From NCBI GenBank assembly GCA_964430565.1, contig CAYSFD010000020.1:1-64000 (forward strand): 64,000 nt of DNA, read 5' to 3'. The notes under the pieces are model-generated. The model saw only the letters and a program-made list of their open reading frames with translations. It ran no database searches and had not been told where the DNA came from. Shown here piece after piece: positions 26,959-35,352 of the stretch. Source of the DNA: VBDM01 sp964430565 (GTDB lineage: Bacteria; Pseudomonadota; Gammaproteobacteria; Burkholderiales; SG8-39). The position numbers and the translations under genes are program-made. How positions within the stretch are numbered: position 1 is the first letter of the stretch; each line of letters starts with the position of its first letter.

Positions 26959-27009
26959 CGTGCGCCGTGCGCACGCGGTCGAGAATTTCGTGCGCGCGGC
27001 GCACGCTAC
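26955..27009. repeat. Large inverted repeat after ybbP
   Basis: GTAGCGTGCGCC and GGCGCACGCTAC are perfect 12-base arms, extended inward by GTGCGCAC-like sequence, with a short A/T-containing loop. It begins at the ybbP stop codon. It resembles REP-type extragenic palindromes and may end or stabilise the ybbP transcript. A related GCGCACGGTGC half-site lies at about 27034. Confidence 0.7.
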
Positions 27010-27068
27010 ATTCCGCTACGACGGCCGCGCCGCTATGCGCACGGTGCAGGCTACCACTACAATGACGC

Positions 27069-28190
27069 ATGCCTGAGATCATTCTCACCGTATCCGTCAT
27101 TGCGCTTCTCGTCCTTGTCTGGGCAACCTGGCGCATCGCTTCCCTCGAACGAAGGCTGAAAGATCCGGTCGCGGCCATTGCGCCGCTGCTTGAGGAAAAG
27201 CACCGTGCGATGCTGACCGACCTCCACACAGGGCTCACGCAACAGGGCGACCGGCTGGGGCGCCACCTTACCGAGTCGAGCGAGCGCCTTTCCGCCAAGA
27301 TCGACCAGCGCCTGGACCGGATCGCGGGGAAGGTGGACGAGCGCCTCGAAGAAGGCTTCAAGAAGACCAACGACACCTTCGTCAACGTCATGCAGCGCCT
27401 GGCGACCATCGACGAGGCGCAGAAAAAGATCGAGATCCTTACGGGCAGCGTCGTCAGCCTGCAGGATCTGCTCGGGGACAAGCGCAGCCGCGGCGCCTTC
27501 GGCGAAGTGCAACTCGAGGCGCTGGTGAGGAACGTCCTCCCGCCCGCCGGTTTCGAATTCCAGTACACGCTCTCCAACGGCACGCGCGTCGACTGCGTGC
27601 TGCGGCTGCCGCCGCCGACCGGCATGGTGCCGGTGGACTCGAAGTTTCCGCTGGAGAACTACCACCGCATGTTCGACCGCGAGGCGGACGAGGCGGAGCG
27701 CGCGCTCGCCCAGAAGCAGTTCAAGGCCGACGTCAGGAAGCACGTCGACGACATCGCGAGGAAGTACATCATCGCCGGCGAGACCTCCGACGGCGCGGTG
27801 ATGTTTGTTCCAGCGGAAGCCGTGTTCGCCGAAATCCACGCCTACAACCCCGAAGTGGTCGAGTACGCGAACGGCAGGCGGGTGTGGATCGTCTCGCCGA
27901 CCACGCTGATGGCGGTGCTCAACACCGCGCGCGCGGTGCTAAAGGACGTGGAGACGCGCAGGCACATCCACGTCATCAAGGAAGAGCTTGGCAAGCTGGG
28001 CGTGGATTTCAGCCGGTTCGACGAGCGCATGAAAAAGCTCGCCGACCACATCCGCCAGGCGCACCAGGACGCGGAGGACGTGCAGGTCTCGAGCCGGAAG
28101 ATCTCCCAGCGCTTTGCGCAGATCGAGTCGGCGCAGATCGAGGAGCGGCCCGCCGCGAACGTGGTGCGGCTTGAGCCCGACAGGAAGTAA
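27069..28190 (+). CDS. rmuC: DNA recombination protein RmuC
   Basis: A 373-residue RmuC-family protein that limits recombination at inverted repeats. An N-terminal membrane anchor (residues 3-20) is followed by a long coiled coil (about 35-130) and the RmuC nuclease-like core, visible as RGAFGEVQLEALVRNVLPP, VDSKFPLENYHR and SPTTLMAVLNT. The core belongs to the PD-(D/E)xK-like fold by family knowledge. A TACAAT hexamer at 27056-27061 could be its -10 box. It is followed 15 bp later by the nitroreductase. Confidence 0.93.
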   Translation: MPEIILTVSVIALLVLVWATWRIASLERRLKDPVAAIAPLLEEKHRAMLTDLHTGLTQQGDRLGRHLTESSERLSAKIDQRLDRIAGKVDERLEEGFKKTNDTFVNVMQRLATIDEAQKKIEILTGSVVSLQDLLGDKRSRGAFGEVQLEALVRNVLPPAGFEFQYTLSNGTRVDCVLRLPPPTGMVPVDSKFPLENYHRMFDREADEAERALAQKQFKADVRKHVDDIARKYIIAGETSDGAVMFVPAEAVFAEIHAYNPEVVEYANGRRVWIVSPTTLMAVLNTARAVLKDVETRRHIHVIKEELGKLGVDFSRFDERMKKLADHIRQAHQDAEDVQVSSRKISQRFAQIESAQIEERPAANVVRLEPDRK

Positions 28191-28205
28191 TCGAGGAGGT
28201 TCGAC

Positions 28206-28949
28206 ATGGGAAGCGCTACCCACCCGCGCGAGCGCTGTGACGCGCTGCTCGAAATCATGCGCAACCGGCTGACGACGCGCCAGTTCGATCCGGGCTACGC
28301 CGTGCCGCGCGAGCACTACGATCTCATCCTCGAGGCGGCGCGCCACGCGCCTTCAGGGGCGAACGCGCAGCCCTGGCACTACATCATCGTCACGAATTCA
28401 GAAACCAAGAAGAAGATCGCCGACTACTTCGTCGAAGAGCAGCGGCGCCGCGCCAAGCTCAAGATGAAATTTCCGACGCCGAACTACCGCGGCCTGGAGA
28501 CTGCGCCCGGGATGATAGTCGTGGTCGCCGATTTCCGCTGGACACGGGCGTTTCCCGTGCTCATGGACGGGAGCGATCTCGACCGTCGATACCACGAGAA
28601 CGCCGAGCGTATCCTGCTGCAGAGCGTGGCCGCTTCGACCATGTCGGCGCACCTCGCCGCCGCGGCGCTCGGCTACAACGTCTGGTGGGTCACCGCGATC
28701 GGCCAGGAGAGCGCGCAAGAAGCGATGCGTCCGCTGCTTGGAGTGCCGGAGGACCTCTCGATCATCGACATCTTCTGCTTCGGTCCGGCAGCGAAGGCGC
28801 CCTACAAGCGCTGGAAGAAGACGATCGACCAGATCCGCAGCTGGGACCGGTTTGACATCAAGAACCACATGACCTCGGAGCAGATCGGCGAGTGGATCAA
28901 GGAGACCCGCCACAAGGTCATGTACCGCGACGAATCGAAGATCGACTAG
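28206..28949 (+). CDS. Nitroreductase-family flavoprotein
   Basis: A 247-residue protein with the nitroreductase fold. The FMN-phosphate site RNRLTTRQF and the family motif AARHAPSGANAQPWHYI are clear, and the second half carries a GYNVWWVTAIG segment near the flavin. Such enzymes use FMN and NAD(P)H to reduce nitro groups, quinones or enones. Substrate is not predictable. It has GAGGAGG upstream of the ATG and is co-oriented with rmuC and the following MBL-fold gene. Confidence 0.88.
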   Translation: MGSATHPRERCDALLEIMRNRLTTRQFDPGYAVPREHYDLILEAARHAPSGANAQPWHYIIVTNSETKKKIADYFVEEQRRRAKLKMKFPTPNYRGLETAPGMIVVVADFRWTRAFPVLMDGSDLDRRYHENAERILLQSVAASTMSAHLAAAALGYNVWWVTAIGQESAQEAMRPLLGVPEDLSIIDIFCFGPAAKAPYKRWKKTIDQIRSWDRFDIKNHMTSEQIGEWIKETRHKVMYRDESKID

Positions 28950-28960
28950 AAGGAGGCTTT

Positions 28961-29827
28961 ATGAGCAGAACAGGAAATGTGGGATTGGGCATCGTCTCCC
29001 TGGCCGCAGCGGTGCTGCTGGCCGCGTGCGCGCAGACGCCGAGCGTGCCCCGGAGCGGCCTGCAGCGCATGTACGTGTTCGACTGCGGCGAGAACCAGAC
29101 GAAGGACGTGTCGCCCTGGACGCCGGGGGCGAACGTCGGCAAGTACTGGGAGTTCAGCGACCACTGCTACCTGATCCGGCACGCCAAGGGGCTGATGCTG
29201 TGGGACGCGGGGCTCGATGACTCGATCGCCTCATCACCAGAAGGAGTGACGCGCGGAAGAGGCGCAATTCGCTCGATCGTGCGCAAGACGCTGGCATCGC
29301 AGCTCGCAGAGATCGGAGTGAAGCCCGAGGAGGTCACCCACATCGCGTTCTCCCACAGCCACGCCGACCACGTGGGCAACGCCAACACCTTCAGCCGCGC
29401 GAGGCTCTACATACAGGAGATGGAATACGAGGCCGCGTTCGGCCCGAATGCCGCCAAGTTCGGTTTTGATCCGTCGAACTACGACAAGCTGCGCACGGAC
29501 ATCGTCCTGAAGCTGAACGGTGACTACGATGTGTTTGGCGACGGATCGGTGACGATCCTGTCCACTCCCGGCCACACCCCCGGTCACCAGTCATTGCTGG
29601 TGCGTCTGCCCAAGCGGGGCGCGGTCGTGCTCTCGGGCGACCTGACGCACTCCGAGGACAACTGGGCGAACCGGCGCGTACCCGTATTCAACTTCAGCCA
29701 GGAAAAGAGCCGCCAGTCCATGGAAAGGATCGCCGCGCTGCTCAAGGTCAACAAGGCGCAGCTTTGGATCAATCATGACAAGGTGCAGAGCGCCGGCATA
29801 CCCAAGTCGCCGGCGTACGTCGAGTAG
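28961..29827 (+). CDS. MBL-fold lipoprotein (N-acyl homoserine lactonase-like)
   Basis: A 288-residue metallo-beta-lactamase-fold hydrolase with a lipoprotein signal (LAAC, Cys23). The dinuclear metal motif SHSHADHVGN gives His132, His134, Asp136 and His137, followed by a His in TPGHTPGH and Asp in LSGDLTH. Sequence layout resembles AttM/AiiA-type lactonases, but a lipoprotein form is unusual for quorum quenching and other lactones or esters are equally possible. Start ATG 28961 follows AAGGAGG at ideal spacing. An upstream in-frame start lies inside the nitroreductase gene. Confidence 0.85.
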   Translation: MSRTGNVGLGIVSLAAAVLLAACAQTPSVPRSGLQRMYVFDCGENQTKDVSPWTPGANVGKYWEFSDHCYLIRHAKGLMLWDAGLDDSIASSPEGVTRGRGAIRSIVRKTLASQLAEIGVKPEEVTHIAFSHSHADHVGNANTFSRARLYIQEMEYEAAFGPNAAKFGFDPSNYDKLRTDIVLKLNGDYDVFGDGSVTILSTPGHTPGHQSLLVRLPKRGAVVLSGDLTHSEDNWANRRVPVFNFSQEKSRQSMERIAALLKVNKAQLWINHDKVQSAGIPKSPAYVE

Positions 29828-29846
29828 ATCCGTCGGCTCGTGGATG

Positions 29847-29873
29847 TCGTCATTCCCGCGTAAGCGGGAATCT
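29847..29873. repeat. Extragenic palindrome of the CATTCCCGC type
   Basis: TCATTCCCGC and GCGGGAATC arms surround a short TAA loop. This is a widespread dispersed palindrome in betaproteobacterial genomes. It sits between two convergent genes and touches the stop of the SnoaL-like gene, so it can serve as a bidirectional terminator. Confidence 0.75.
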
Positions 29874-30354
29874 ACTTGGGCAGGGTCAGCCTCCGGCCGT
29901 CCAGCTCGAGCACCTCGCCGATCTGGCGGATGCGCTCGAGCTGATCGTAATACACGGTCTCCTCGATCATCAGGCCGTCGCGCATCCGGCAGATCGCGCA
30001 CAGGTGCTGCACGGTGCGCTTGCCGGTTGGAGGGATGCCGAGCCAGGGACCGAGGTGCGTCGCGGTGACCTCGTTCTCGGCGAACACCCATTCGCCCGAG
30101 GCGACCAGCCGCTTGACCTCGATGGTGACGTCGGGGAACGCCGTCCACCACACGTCGTAATATTTCGAGACCGCCTCCTTGCCGTGCACGATCGCACCGG
30201 AGGCGACGACGTGGTACATGATGTCATCGGCAAGCGTCGCGAGCGTGCGCTCGGTGTCGTGCGCGCTTTCGGCTGCGAAGTGCTCGCGGGCGACGCGGAC
30301 GTTCAACTCCTCGAGCGCAGTCAACTTTGGTTCCGGTGTTGTTTTGGCGTGCAT
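29872..30354 (-). CDS. SnoaL-like/NTF2-fold protein (ester cyclase type)
   Basis: A 160-residue protein of the SnoaL-like alpha+beta barrel family. Typical features are REHFAAESAHDTERTLATLADD near the N-terminus and EVTATHLGPWLGIPPTGK in the middle. Members bind small hydrophobic ligands and act as cyclases, isomerases or hydrolases; the ligand here is unknown. I start at ATG 30354, preceded by GAGGAACGC. The frame is open upstream, but that part lies in the divergent promoter and the Bug gene. It diverges from the Bug gene with a 91-bp gap. Confidence 0.8.
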   Translation of the reverse strand: MHAKTTPEPKLTALEELNVRVAREHFAAESAHDTERTLATLADDIMYHVVASGAIVHGKEAVSKYYDVWWTAFPDVTIEVKRLVASGEWVFAENEVTATHLGPWLGIPPTGKRTVQHLCAICRMRDGLMIEETVYYDQLERIRQIGEVLELDGRRLTLPK

Positions 30355-30445
30355 GCGTTCCTCTGACCCGTTCGTGGTGGCGCTGTTCCGGGGCGGAATT
30401 TTAGCCGGTAGAATGGGCCGCGTATATCGAGGAAGGGGAGATCCG

Positions 30446-31420
30446 ATGATTCGGGCAAGAAAAGCAGACTTGGGTCGCTGGCTCGCCGTGTTGGGGCTGA
30501 CTGTGATGTGCGGGGAGGTTCTCGCGCAGGCCTGGCCCGCAAAGCCGGTGAAAATGATCGTGACTTTCACGCCCGGCAGCGCGGTCGATCTGGTCGCGCG
30601 CACGCTCTCCGACCCCCTGTCGGCGCAGTTGGGCCAGCCGGTGCTGGTCGAGAACCGTCCGGGAGCGAGCACGACGATCGGCGCGGCGCAGGTCGCAAGG
30701 GCCGATCCCGACGGCCACACGATTCTCATGACTTCCTCCGCGCACACCGTCGCGCCATTCCTGTACACGGCGCTTGCCTACGATACGGGGCAGGACTTCG
30801 CCGGCGTGACTACGCTCGCCAATCTGCCCACGGTGCTGGTGGTCGCCCCCTCGAAGGGGTTCAAGTCGGTACACGACCTCGTGGCCGCGGCCCGCGCCAA
30901 GCCCGGGTCGATCAACTTCGCCTCGGCGGCGGCGTCGACGCATCTGAACGCCGAGCGCTTTCGCCGCAGCGCGAAGTTCGAGGCGGTGCACATTCCCTTC
31001 AAGGGCGCGCCCGAAGCGCTGACCGAGGTGATGACCGGCCGCGTCGATTTCTACTTTTCCCCGATCGCCCCGGCCATGCCTATGCTCAAAGACGGCAGGG
31101 TCGTGGCCCTGGCGGTCGGAAGCTCGAAGCGCGCCTCGGCCTTTCCCGATCTGCCCACCACCATCGAGGCCGGCTTCCCGGATTCCGAATACAACTTCTG
31201 GATCGGCATGTTCGTCCCCACGAAGACCCCGCGCCCGGTCGTCGCGAGGCTTTACCAGGAAAACCTCAAGACCCTGCAACTGCCCGCGGTGCGCGAGCGC
31301 ATCGGGAAGCTCGGCGCCGAGCCGATGACCATGGCGCCGGAGGAGTTCGACGCCTTCGTCAAGGAGGAGCTCGGAACGAACGCGGTGCTCGTCAAGGCGG
31401 CCGGAATCACGGCGAACTGA
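30446..31420 (+). CDS. Bug-family tripartite tricarboxylate transporter substrate-binding protein
   Basis: A 324-residue periplasmic receptor. A signal peptide ends near AQA. The Bug hallmarks are WPAKPVKMIVTFTPGS, GQPVLVENRPGAS, the DPDGHTILM loop and AAKPGSINFAS. These receptors bind carboxylates, amides or aromatic acids; no TctA/TctB membrane genes are nearby, so it is an orphan receptor. Start ATG 30446 follows GGAAGGGGAG. A possible -10 TAGAAT is at 30409-30414. It ends just before a strong terminator. Confidence 0.9.
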   Translation: MIRARKADLGRWLAVLGLTVMCGEVLAQAWPAKPVKMIVTFTPGSAVDLVARTLSDPLSAQLGQPVLVENRPGASTTIGAAQVARADPDGHTILMTSSAHTVAPFLYTALAYDTGQDFAGVTTLANLPTVLVVAPSKGFKSVHDLVAAARAKPGSINFASAAASTHLNAERFRRSAKFEAVHIPFKGAPEALTEVMTGRVDFYFSPIAPAMPMLKDGRVVALAVGSSKRASAFPDLPTTIEAGFPDSEYNFWIGMFVPTKTPRPVVARLYQENLKTLQLPAVRERIGKLGAEPMTMAPEEFDAFVKEELGTNAVLVKAAGITAN

Positions 31421-31446
31421 AGATTGAGTACCGCGGCAATTATCAG

Positions 31447-31471
31447 AAAGGGCCGCCGAGCGCGGCTCTTT
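31447..31471 (+). terminator. Intrinsic terminator after the Bug gene
   Basis: A perfect 10-pair stem (AAAGGGCCGC with GCGGCTCTTT, one G-T pair) around a 5-base loop is followed by TTTTAG. It lies 26 bases past the stop and just before azlC. Confidence 0.85.
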
Positions 31472-31486
31472 TAGTTGCCACGGGCC

Positions 31487-32200
31487 ATGAGATTGGACCA
31501 CCAGCAAGTGTCCGCGCTGCGCCAGGGCGCGCTCGCCTCGGCGTCGCTCCTGGTCGGCATGGTGCCGTGGGGCATCGTCGCCGGCGTCGCGATGGTGAGC
31601 GCGGGTCTTACACAGACGCAGGCGCTCGCGATGAGCGTGCTTGTGTTCGCGGGCTCGGCGCAGCTCGCGGTGCTGCCGCTTCTCATCGTCAAAGCGCCGC
31701 TGTGGGTGATGCTCGCCACCACGCTCGTCGTCAACTTGCGCTACGTGATCTACAGCGCCGTGCTCGCGCCGCACTTCGGGCACCTTTCGCGGCCGTGGCG
31801 GGTGCTCCTTTCCTACATCACGGTGGACGGCGTTTTCGCGCTCTTCGCCGCCCGCTTCCGCCCCGAGGACGCCGATCCGCACAAGCACTGGTTTTTTCTG
31901 GGCGGTTCGCTCGTGATGTGGTGCGGCTGGCAGGTCTCGACCTCGATCGGCGTTTTCGCCGGCGCGATGATCCCCAAGGACTGGTCGCTTGAATTCGCGA
32001 GCACGCTCGGGCTGATCGCCTTGGTCATGCCGCTGCTCTTCGATCGCGCGGTCGTGTGGGGAGCGTTTGCCGCGGGAGGCGTCGCGCTCCTCGCCGCGAG
32101 GTTGCCGCTCAATCTCGGCTTGCTCGCGGCCATCGGGGCGGGTGTCGCGGTCGGGCTCGCGGTCGCGCGATTCGGCCCGCAGAAAGCGGAAGGGGGCTAG
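31487..32200 (+). CDS. azlC: AzlC-type branched-chain amino acid exporter, large subunit
   Basis: Inner-membrane protein of about 237 residues with five to seven helices. The family motif GMVPWGIVAGVAMVSAGL is followed by FAGSAQLAVLPLL and the NLRYVIYSA segment. With AzlD it exports branched-chain amino acids or related compounds. ATG 31487 is preferred over TTG 31475, which lies close to the terminator tract. The stop is 1 base before the azlD GTG. Confidence 0.9.
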   Translation: MRLDHQQVSALRQGALASASLLVGMVPWGIVAGVAMVSAGLTQTQALAMSVLVFAGSAQLAVLPLLIVKAPLWVMLATTLVVNLRYVIYSAVLAPHFGHLSRPWRVLLSYITVDGVFALFAARFRPEDADPHKHWFFLGGSLVMWCGWQVSTSIGVFAGAMIPKDWSLEFASTLGLIALVMPLLFDRAVVWGAFAAGGVALLAARLPLNLGLLAAIGAGVAVGLAVARFGPQKAEGG

Positions 32201-32201
32201 C

Positions 32202-32537
32202 GTGGCAGGCGAATCCGCTTTCGGCTGGGCGCTGATCGCCGGCATGACGGTCGTAGCCTTTTTGACTCGCGCCGTGTTCATATTGCCCGGCAGCCGGCTG
32301 CGCCTTCCGCCCACCGCGGAGCGGGTGCTGCGCTACGCGCCGGCGGCGGCGCTCGTAGCAATCATCGTTCCCGACCTCGCGTTTGCGCACGGCGCCTGGG
32401 CGGTATCGATCGACAATCCGCGCCTGATCGGCGGCCTCGCCGCGTTCGCGATCGCCGCGGCGACGCGCAGTATCCTGCTGACGATCGCCGGCGGAATGCT
32501 GGTGTTGACGCTGGCTAGGATTCTGGCGGGGGGATGA
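32202..32537 (+). CDS. azlD: AzlD-type branched-chain amino acid exporter, small subunit
   Basis: A 111-residue protein with about four hydrophobic segments. FLTRAVFILPGSRLRLPP and RVLRYAPAAALVAIIVPDL match the AzlD family. It starts with GTG 32202, immediately after the azlC stop, with AAGCGGAAGGGGG upstream. The longer frame into azlC is not used. Its stop is 3 bases from the convergent ankyrin gene. Confidence 0.9.
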   Translation: MAGESAFGWALIAGMTVVAFLTRAVFILPGSRLRLPPTAERVLRYAPAAALVAIIVPDLAFAHGAWAVSIDNPRLIGGLAAFAIAAATRSILLTIAGGMLVLTLARILAGG

Positions 32538-32540
32538 AAC

Positions 32541-33215
32541 TCAGCGCGCCCCTGCCTGCTCGAGCAGCTTGACCATCGCGTCGTAGCGGCGCGAGCGCGC
32601 GAGCGCGAGCGGACTGTCTCCGTTGCGGTCCGGGAGGTTGAGGTTGGCCCGTGCGTCCACCAGCGCCTTCAGCGTCTCGGTGTGATGCGGGCCGCCGTTG
32701 CCGAGCACGATCGATTCGATCAGTGCCGTCCAACCCAAATTGTTGACGTGATCGAGCGGCGCGCCTGCGGCGATCAGCGTGCGCACGACCTCCGCGTGGC
32801 CCAGGTGCGCGGCGGCAATCAGCGCGGTGCCGTCGTAGCGGCTGGTGATGTTTTTCGCGCTGCATCCCAGTGCCAGCGCCGCCTTGAGGGTCGGCACGTC
32901 GTTCGCGACGGCCGCGATGGTCACGATGTCGTAGCGGTCGCGCTCCAGCGCATTGGGATCGGCGCCGGCGCTGATCAGTTCGCGCATCGCCTCGTGATGT
33001 CTGCCGTAGGCCGCGACGTGCAAGGGTGTTCGTCCGTAGCCGTCGCGTATGTCGGGCTTTGCACCCTTCGCGACGAGCGCCTTGATCTGCCCCACCCCGC
33101 CTTTTGCCGCGGCGGCGAGGAGGCCGGTGTAAGCCGCTTTGTCCGCGGGAGAGGGCGGCACTTGGGCGTGCAGGGCGCAACACACGAACAGCAATAGACC
33201 GCCTGCGAGCCTCAC
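32541..33215 (-). CDS. Exported ankyrin-repeat protein
   Basis: A signal peptide (RLAGGLLLFVCCALHAQ) precedes about five ankyrin repeats across residues 35-215, each with the TPLHVAAYGRH- or TALIAAAHLGH-type core. The repeats mediate protein contacts; a periplasmic location is expected. I take GTG 33215 as start, because GGAG lies 10 bases upstream and the signal peptide begins there; GTG 33239 would add eight residues. Periplasmic ankyrin proteins in proteobacteria are sometimes linked to catalase and stress response, but nothing local supports that here. Confidence 0.8.
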   Translation of the reverse strand: MRLAGGLLLFVCCALHAQVPPSPADKAAYTGLLAAAAKGGVGQIKALVAKGAKPDIRDGYGRTPLHVAAYGRHHEAMRELISAGADPNALERDRYDIVTIAAVANDVPTLKAALALGCSAKNITSRYDGTALIAAAHLGHAEVVRTLIAAGAPLDHVNNLGWTALIESIVLGNGGPHHTETLKALVDARANLNLPDRNGDSPLALARSRRYDAMVKLLEQAGAR

Positions 33216-33357
33216 GACTTCGGTATCTCCGCTGAGCACCCTGGTCTGTCCCTTGACTTCCTGTTGAACCGACGCCTTGGGCGCGACGGCATGGTCGAAT
33301 TCCTCATTGGGGGGCTTTCAATATTGCATTAGAGTACACGTTCTGAAGGAGGACGCT

Positions 33358-33870
33358 ATGAACAGACTGGGCAGATCCTTCCTCGTGGGAACCAGCGTCG
33401 CATTTTCGCTCGTGGTCTCCGCGGGTGCGGCCGAAGACCGGCCGAACGTTGCGGCGGGCCCGGAGGTCCGGGTGCAGAGCGTCGAAGTCATATTCTCCCA
33501 GGTGGGACCGGTGGTGCTGCTCAAGTTCTGGAAGAAGGCGGTTCCGGTTTTCGTGGATTCGCTCGTCGCCGGATCCATCCAGGGGGCGCTCGCCGGACAG
33601 AAACCCCCGCGCCCGCTCCCGCATGACCTGATGCACACCATCCTTGAATCCCTGGACGCAAAAGTGTCGCAGGTCATCATCACGGAGAAGGACGGGATTT
33701 TCTACGCAGCCCTCACGATCGTAGTGGGGAAGACCCCGAAGGTCTTCGACAGTCGGTCCTCCGATGCGATCGCGTTGGCGATTCGCTTCAAGGCGCCGAT
33801 CCTGGTGCACCAGAGTCTCGTGGACTCCTTTGGTGTGGATCTTCCGGAAGCGCGCGGAAAAGAGTTGTGA
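33358..33870 (+). CDS. Exported bifunctional nuclease-domain (DUF151) protein
   Basis: A 170-residue protein. After a signal peptide (residues 1-24, ending AGA), a BFN/DUF151 domain is seen: VPVFVDSLVAGSIQGAL, PRPLPHDLMHTILESLDAKV, IFYAALTI and SRSSDAIALAIRFKAPILV. Plant and bacterial homologues have been reported with nuclease activity, and the domain is common in cytoplasmic proteins; export is unusual. Start ATG 33358 follows GAAGGAGG. It is convergent with the DUF1304 gene, 22 bp apart. Confidence 0.85.
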   Translation: MNRLGRSFLVGTSVAFSLVVSAGAAEDRPNVAAGPEVRVQSVEVIFSQVGPVVLLKFWKKAVPVFVDSLVAGSIQGALAGQKPPRPLPHDLMHTILESLDAKVSQVIITEKDGIFYAALTIVVGKTPKVFDSRSSDAIALAIRFKAPILVHQSLVDSFGVDLPEARGKEL

Positions 33871-33892
33871 TCGGGACGTACTTCGGGCGCGG

Positions 33893-34249
33893 TTACGCCA
33901 TCAGCACTATAGCGAGCGCTATTGCGCCCGGAAGCCCCTGGACCCAAAGAATCTTTCGGTTCACCGTCAACGCACCGTAAACGCCCGCGACGATGACGCA
34001 GCCCAAGAAGAAAATCTTGATCGGGTTTCCGGTGCCGCCGAGGACAAGACCCCACACCAGCCCGGCGGCGAGAAAGCCGTTGTACAGGCCCTGATTCGCC
34101 GCGAGCGATTTCGAAGCCGCGGCGAATTCGGGTGTCAGACGAAAAGTGCGAAGGCCAAGAGGTTTGGTCCAGAGGAACATCTCGAGGACGAGGAACCACA
34201 GATGCAGCAGCGCTACCAGTGCAACGGCGATATTTGCGACAGTCGTCAT
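33893..34249 (-). CDS. DUF1304 family membrane protein
   Basis: A 118-residue protein with four hydrophobic helices. EMFLWTKPLGLRTFRL and AANQGLYNGFLAAGLVWG are the conserved DUF1304 stretches. Function is unknown. The ATG 34249 has GGGAG upstream and overlaps the stop of the GDCC-motif gene by 4 bases, so it ends a three-gene overlapping operon. Confidence 0.88.
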   Translation of the reverse strand: MTTVANIAVALVALLHLWFLVLEMFLWTKPLGLRTFRLTPEFAAASKSLAANQGLYNGFLAAGLVWGLVLGGTGNPIKIFFLGCVIVAGVYGALTVNRKILWVQGLPGAIALAIVLMA

Positions 34250-34455
34250 TTGTGATCTCCCAGTGATGTGTTCAGTTGGCGCGGCGGGCATTTCGCGGAG
34301 CCGTACGAGCAGAAGACGCAGCAATCGCCGGCCTTGGGCTTGAGCATCTCGCGACAGGCAGTGCACTCATAGAAGTGAAGGCAAGCGTCGGTGGGCATCG
34401 CCTCGGCCTGACTGTGGCCGCAGAACGGGCAGGTGATGGTCGCCTCGAGAATCAC
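34246..34455 (-). CDS. GDCCVxC-motif small Cys-rich protein
   Basis: A 69-residue protein with two CxxC pairs and a central GDCCVFCSYGS motif, plus a C-terminal KCPP. The family includes selenoproteins with Sec in this motif; here all positions are Cys. It probably binds zinc or acts as a redox protein; function is not established. It starts with GTG, overlapping the esterase stop (GTGA), and its own stop overlaps the DUF1304 start. Confidence 0.82.
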   Translation of the reverse strand: MILEATITCPFCGHSQAEAMPTDACLHFYECTACREMLKPKAGDCCVFCSYGSAKCPPRQLNTSLGDHK

Positions 34456-35321
34456 AGGTGCCGGCCGAAGAATGCGGCGACCTCGCGAACACTATCGTTC
34501 CAGGCGTCGCGATCGCCGCCCGTGGTGGCGCCGTACCCGCTTGGAGAGTTCAGGTTGATGCGCGCCGCAACGTAGCGCACCGGATTGGAACTGTCGAACG
34601 AGTGGTGCGCACCCGGGTAGATCTTGATCGCCACCGGATGGCCGGCCGCCCGGGCGGTTTCGGTCAGCTTGCGGCAGGGTTCGGCCGGTGTCCAGTCGTC
34701 TTTTTCCCCGATGAGGATCAGCAGGGGCGCGGCCGGTTTGTACACCACGGAAGGGTCCCGCGGCGTCGCGCACCTGGGATAGAGCGCCACCGCGGCGGCA
34801 AAGCCCGCGCGCTTCTCCTTGGCCAGCGGCGCCGCGTCGCTTGCCGGGGCGATCATCGCGGCTAGGGTCGTTGCCCCGCCGTGCGAGCCGCCCATGATGC
34901 CCACGCGCCGTCCATCGACATAGGGCAGCGCTCGCACGTAAGCGAGCGCGGCGTACGCGTCGCGGGCGCGGCGTTCGAAGCTGACGTCAACTCGGCGCTG
35001 CGACAGGGGAACAGTGCACACGCCGCCGGCGTAGCCGCGCGAGCTGAAGCTATCGGGGAGGACGACGACGTATCCCCGCCCCACAAGTTCCAGTGCCCAA
35101 CGGCCGGGAGCGCCGCTGGAAAGCGAACCGAGGCCGCTGCAGTCGTGCATGATCACGACCGCGGGAAAGGGTCCGGGCCCGTCCGGCTTGGACACCATTG
35201 CCGGAATCTGCTCCGAAGCGCCGTTTGGCGCGGTCGTCGTGATGCACAGGCCGGAGGTCGTGGCGGCGCAGCCTGTGAGGAGCAACAGGGAAGCCAGCAG
35301 AGGCAAGAGCCTTCCAAGCAT
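34452..35321 (-). CDS. Dienelactone hydrolase-family lipoprotein
   Basis: A 289-residue alpha/beta hydrolase with a lipoprotein signal (LTGC, Cys18). The nucleophile elbow is GGSHGG (Ser146), with the acid in GEKDDWTP (Asp208 or 209) and His239/240 in GAHHSF. Dienelactone hydrolases proper use Cys; Ser here suggests a general esterase. It leads an operon with the GDCC and DUF1304 genes, joined by 4-base overlaps. It is anchored in the envelope, and the substrate is unknown. Confidence 0.85.
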   Translation of the reverse strand: MLGRLLPLLASLLLLTGCAATTSGLCITTTAPNGASEQIPAMVSKPDGPGPFPAVVIMHDCSGLGSLSSGAPGRWALELVGRGYVVVLPDSFSSRGYAGGVCTVPLSQRRVDVSFERRARDAYAALAYVRALPYVDGRRVGIMGGSHGGATTLAAMIAPASDAAPLAKEKRAGFAAAVALYPRCATPRDPSVVYKPAAPLLILIGEKDDWTPAEPCRKLTETARAAGHPVAIKIYPGAHHSFDSSNPVRYVAARINLNSPSGYGATTGGDRDAWNDSVREVAAFFGRHL

Positions 35322-35352
35322 GGTGTGCTCCTGGTGGTCTTGACTGAGAAAC

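Noticed and set aside
29591..30151. A long minus-strand frame overlapping the MBL and SnoaL genes
   Set aside because: It has Arg/Gly/Pro-rich shadow composition, is contained in well-supported genes in other frames and has no domain.
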